64,000 bases of DNA from positions 62,001 to 126,000 of the forward strand of contig NZ_QWEG01000008.1 of assembly GCF_003515685.1 (NCBI RefSeq), in the 5' to 3' direction. Below, in pieces: positions 61,357-64,000 of the stretch. The notes under the pieces are model-generated. The model saw nothing but the letters and a program-made list of their open reading frames with translations. It did not search any database and was not told where the DNA came from. Source of the stretch: Neobacillus notoginsengisoli. GTDB taxonomy: Bacteria > Bacillota > Bacilli > Bacillales > Cytobacillaceae. The position numbers were made by a program, and so were the translations under genes. The first letter of the stretch is position 1. Every line of letters begins with the position of its first letter.

Positions 61357-62379
61357 ATGGAACGATATTCGCGGCAAATATTATTTAAGCCTATAGGGGA
61401 AGAAGGGCAAAGAAAGCTGCTGGCAAGCCGGGCGGCTATTGTCGGAATGGGGGCGCTCGGCACGGTCATTGCCAATCATCTCGTCCGCTCTGGCGTCGGC
61501 TATGTCCGGCTCATCGACCGCGACTTGGTTGAATTGTCTAATCTTCAACGCCAGACCCTATACACCGAGGAGGATGCGCGCAAAAATCTTCCGAAGGCAG
61601 TTGCCGCAGCTGACAGGCTGAGAGCGGTGAATTCAGAAATCACGATTGCCCCGGTCATTGCCGACGTCAATCTCGACAATGCCGAGGATCTTCTTGCCGG
61701 CTTTGATGTCATCGTCGACGGCACGGACAACTTTTCAATCCGTTATTTAATGAACGATATTTCAATAAAATTCAACATTCCGTGGGTTTACGGCGGGGCG
61801 GTCAGCTCGCGAGGCATGTTCGCGGTCATCATTCCCGGCAAAACGCCGTGCTACCGCTGTCTGTTTCCTGATGCCCAGGCAGGCCTCGGCGAAACATGCG
61901 ACACGATTGGCGTCCTATCGCCGATTACCGAAATTATCGGTTCCTTCGAAGCAATGGAGGCCATAAAAATCCTCGTTGGTGCTGAGCACAACCCGAATCT
62001 TGAGCAAATTGACATCTGGTACAACTCGAACATGCAAATGGACATCTCGAATGGGCGCAACCCGGACTGCCCGGCCTGTGGCAAAAGAAAGTTCGATTTC
62101 CTCGATCGTTCATCGGATAAGCAGGTCGCCTTCACCGCTTTGTGCGGCCGTGACACGGTCCAGATCAATCCTCGCAAAAAGAACCCCGTTGAGCTTGAAA
62201 AGCTGGCGAATATATTGAGAGAGGCGGGCAAAGTCACCGCCGCCAACCCGTTCCTGCTTAAATTCGAGCCAGACGAGCGAATCAGCATGGTGTTTTTCAA
62301 AGACGGCCGCGTCCTCATCCACGGCACAAACGATTTAGCTGAGGCGAAGTCGTACTTTGCGAGGTATGCCGGGGCATGA
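61357..62379 (+). CDS. MoeB/ThiF-family adenylyltransferase
   Basis: A 340-residue E1-like enzyme that adenylates the C-terminal glycine of MoaD/ThiS-type carriers. The nucleotide-binding loop is IVGMGALGTVIANHLVRSG. The RQTLYTEEDARK segment with its conserved Arg follows, and zinc cysteines are CYRC and CPAC. A C-terminal extension of about 90 residues replaces the usual rhodanese domain. The ATG at 61357 has GGGAGGAG 9 nt upstream; a start at 61339 is less likely. It is divergent from AOR and the likely activator of the MoaD at 55872. Confidence 0.9.
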   Translation: MERYSRQILFKPIGEEGQRKLLASRAAIVGMGALGTVIANHLVRSGVGYVRLIDRDLVELSNLQRQTLYTEEDARKNLPKAVAAADRLRAVNSEITIAPVIADVNLDNAEDLLAGFDVIVDGTDNFSIRYLMNDISIKFNIPWVYGGAVSSRGMFAVIIPGKTPCYRCLFPDAQAGLGETCDTIGVLSPITEIIGSFEAMEAIKILVGAEHNPNLEQIDIWYNSNMQMDISNGRNPDCPACGKRKFDFLDRSSDKQVAFTALCGRDTVQINPRKKNPVELEKLANILREAGKVTAANPFLLKFEPDERISMVFFKDGRVLIHGTNDLAEAKSYFARYAGA

Positions 62380-62492
62380 GGCGAAGTAGGGATTTGTTTG
62401 CAAAATTTGTTAAGCTACTGGTGCAATCATGAAATTCGGTCGTTGAGACGGGCGTGTTTTTTGAACTCTTAGATTTCAGTCGGTTAGAGGTG

Positions 62493-62730
62493 TTCTCTAA
62501 GGCCGAATTTCGGAAGCTTTCACGTTTCGGTCTTAGAGGAGGGTTCTCTAATCCCAAATGCCGAAAATTTACTTGTTACGGTCGTAGTGAAAGGTTCTCT
62601 AAGCCCGAATGCCGAAAATTTTCTTGTTTCGGTCGTAGAGAAGGGTTCTCTAAGCCCATATTCCTGAAATTTTTCTGTTTCGGTCGTAGAAAAGCGTTCT
62701 CTAATCCCGAATTTCGGAGTTTGTTTAGCT
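62493..62730. repeat. 51-bp tandem array, GTTCTCTAAGCCCG/TTCGGTCGTAGAG type
   Basis: Units start at 62493, 62544, 62595, 62646 and 62697, each exactly 51 bp apart. The 5' arm is CTCTAAGCCCGAA and the 3' arm TTCGGTCGTAGAG, and a diverged unit precedes. The consensus is the same as at 58701, and the CCCGAA/TTCGGTCG core also matches the array at 35857. Confidence 0.93.
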
Positions 62731-62784
62731 TATAGTCGTTGAAAGGATTGTTGACGCCTTTTGCACCGAAAAATTAATTGAAAA

Positions 62785-62950
62785 GTCACCAAGCTTAGTT
62801 CTTGGTGCCCTTTCAGCCTAAGAATTTTGCGAAACGTCGCCAAGAGTGTTTTATGCTGCCTTTTCAACTGACAAAGCCGGCGAAAGGGCGCCAATCGAGT
62901 TTGTTGGAGTCTTCAGCGCATCAATTCTTCGTTATGCCGCCAACAAGAAG
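62785..62950. repeat. 51-bp tandem array, CACCAAG/CTTGGTG hairpin type
   Basis: Units carry CACC or CGCC at 62787, 62838, 62889 and near 62938, mostly 51 bp apart. The first has CACCAAG pairing with CTTGGTG and GAAAAG near CCTTTC. It is related to the array at 52655. Confidence 0.75.
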
Positions 62951-63080
62951 CCGGGAAATCGATATCGTCATTTGAAAGCTCTGCCTTATTCATGCTTCGG
63001 CGGGATGTTTTTTTTGCAAAAGGGTTAGGGTATAGGTATAAGAAGAATGAATTTCGCTGCGGCTGACATGGGGAGACACT

Positions 63081-64000
63081 ATGCTGAAACGGAGAATTGA
63101 GTTTTTATTTGTGATTGCGCTGACGGTTTGTTTGTATATGATTGTGTATACAAACGTGCAGCCGCTTTGGAAGCTGGGGTTCGCCCTCTTGTATGCGGGG
63201 ATTATTTTAGTCAGCGTTTTTTCGCTTATGCTTGAGAACCGGTCGGCGCAGCATACGCTCCTCTGGATTTATGTGCTGCTGTTCATCCCGCTTCTTGGCT
63301 ACATTTTTTATTTGTATTCGGGGCAGCTGCTGCTGAAGGGCTATTTGTTCAAAACAAAGCGCCAGCTGAACCGAAACCAGTGGGAGCGGATGATGCGGTC
63401 GGAAACGACGCCGGATTTGACTTTCCTGGTCGATAACCAGGAGAATTTTGCGAATTTTGCCGGGAAGGTCGCGATGACGCCAATCAGTACCGCTTCCAGG
63501 TCGGTGATTTTGAAAAATGGCAAGGAAACGTTCGGCCAGATCAAAGACCAGCTTCGCGGGGCAAAATCGTTCATTCACATTGAATATTATATATTCCGGT
63601 CCGACCGGCTTGGCCGGGAAATTATCGATATCCTGATCGACAAGGCGGAAGCGGGCGTTGAGGTACGGTTCATCTTTGACGCGGCGGGCAGCCGCTCGCT
63701 CGTTGCGGCTGATTTGAGGGCGATGAAGGAAGCAGGCATTAAGGCGATTCCATTCTCGCCGCTTAAGTTCGGATTCTTTAACCAGAAATTCAATTTCCGC
63801 AATCACCGGAAAATTATTATTATTGATGGCAAAATTGGCTTTGTCGGCGGTCTGAATGTCGGCGTTGAATATCTTGGCGAAGACGAGGAAATCGGCTATT
63901 GGCGAGACACGCATATGATGCTGGAAGGGGAAGCGGTATACACGCTGCATACAATCTTTCTGCTCGATTGGGAGTATGTGAGCGGCGAGAAAATGCTCGA
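63081..64000 (+). CDS. cls: Cardiolipin synthase, N-terminal part (runs off the window)
   Basis: The frame from the ATG at 63081 is open to the end of the window (306 codons). Two N-terminal membrane helices (FLFVIALTVCLYMIVYTNV and LLWIYVLLFIPLLGYIFYLY) are followed by a phospholipase D-type domain. Its first HKD motif reads NHRKIIIIDGKIGFVGGLNVG, here N-H-R-K with the usual spacing. The enzyme joins two phosphatidylglycerol molecules to make cardiolipin at the membrane. GGGGAG lies about 6 nt upstream. The second HKD motif is outside the window. Confidence 0.92.
   Translation, partial: MLKRRIEFLFVIALTVCLYMIVYTNVQPLWKLGFALLYAGIILVSVFSLMLENRSAQHTLLWIYVLLFIPLLGYIFYLYSGQLLLKGYLFKTKRQLNRNQWERMMRSETTPDLTFLVDNQENFANFAGKVAMTPISTASRSVILKNGKETFGQIKDQLRGAKSFIHIEYYIFRSDRLGREIIDILIDKAEAGVEVRFIFDAAGSRSLVAADLRAMKEAGIKAIPFSPLKFGFFNQKFNFRNHRKIIIIDGKIGFVGGLNVGVEYLGEDEEIGYWRDTHMMLEGEAVYTLHTIFLLDWEYVSGEKML

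Overview
The window is chromosomal DNA from an endospore-forming Bacillaceae relative (Firmicutes). The evidence is the rnr-smpB-ssrA order, a Bacillus-type tmRNA tag, the sulfolactate genes comA/comB next to sulfate-activation genes (as in the Bacillus subtilis yit cluster), YheC/YheD-type ATP-grasp proteins, a GerN-like antiporter and strong GGAGG-type ribosome binding sites. I cannot assign a genus.

Layout. 1-2.9 kb: the 3' end of rnr, then smpB and ssrA. The ssrA T-arm is split by a 274-nt sequence with group I intron features. 2.9-5.75 kb: an AT-rich accessory patch just after ssrA (AAC(3)-type acetyltransferase, paired SMR exporters, a small protein plus PIN-domain protein). 6-11.2 kb: a sucrose PTS operon, scrR-scrA-scrB-scrK, with two LacI-type operators and a cre-like site. 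11.7-16.6 kb: an EamA exporter, a frameshifted HelD gene, a tail fragment of a sugar ABC permease, a LURP-one-related protein and TatA. 16.9-19.2 kb: YbdD and CstA. 19.8-25.2 kb: a complete molybdenum hydroxylase operon (maturation factors plus three subunits). 25.8-33.4 kb: a FUSC protein, a VOC protein, comB-comA (sulfolactate), divergent cysH-sat-cysC (sulfate activation) and a YetF-type membrane protein. 33.5-48 kb: ATP-grasp and YheC/YheD-like genes, YndJ-like protein, an RND exporter, a cation/proton antiporter and a GGDEF protein. 48.2-58.5 kb: an alcohol dehydrogenase, tandem alkaline phosphatases (the second with a near-perfect PhoP box), a VTT protein, MsrAB, a glycerophosphodiesterase, MoaD plus a small partner, and tandem nucleoside hydrolases. 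59.2-64 kb: an aldehyde:ferredoxin oxidoreductase (AOR), a divergent MoeB/ThiF protein and the start of a cardiolipin synthase.

The most unusual feature is in the gaps between genes. At least 16 intergenic loci carry short tandem arrays, each locus with its own sequence, yet the repeat periods fall into few classes: 20-21 bp, about 40 bp and 51-53 bp. These are close to 2, 4 and 5 turns of B-DNA. The 51-53-bp units nearly all contain an inverted repeat, and the stem sequences change in a compensating way between loci and even within one array. Several pairs of distant arrays are recognisable relatives. I know of no name for this family and could not search for one.

Two other dispersed signals stand out: 21 exact copies of the 10-bp palindrome TTTTGCAAAA, and a pair of diverged 250-bp intergenic elements each holding seven CTAG tetranucleotides.
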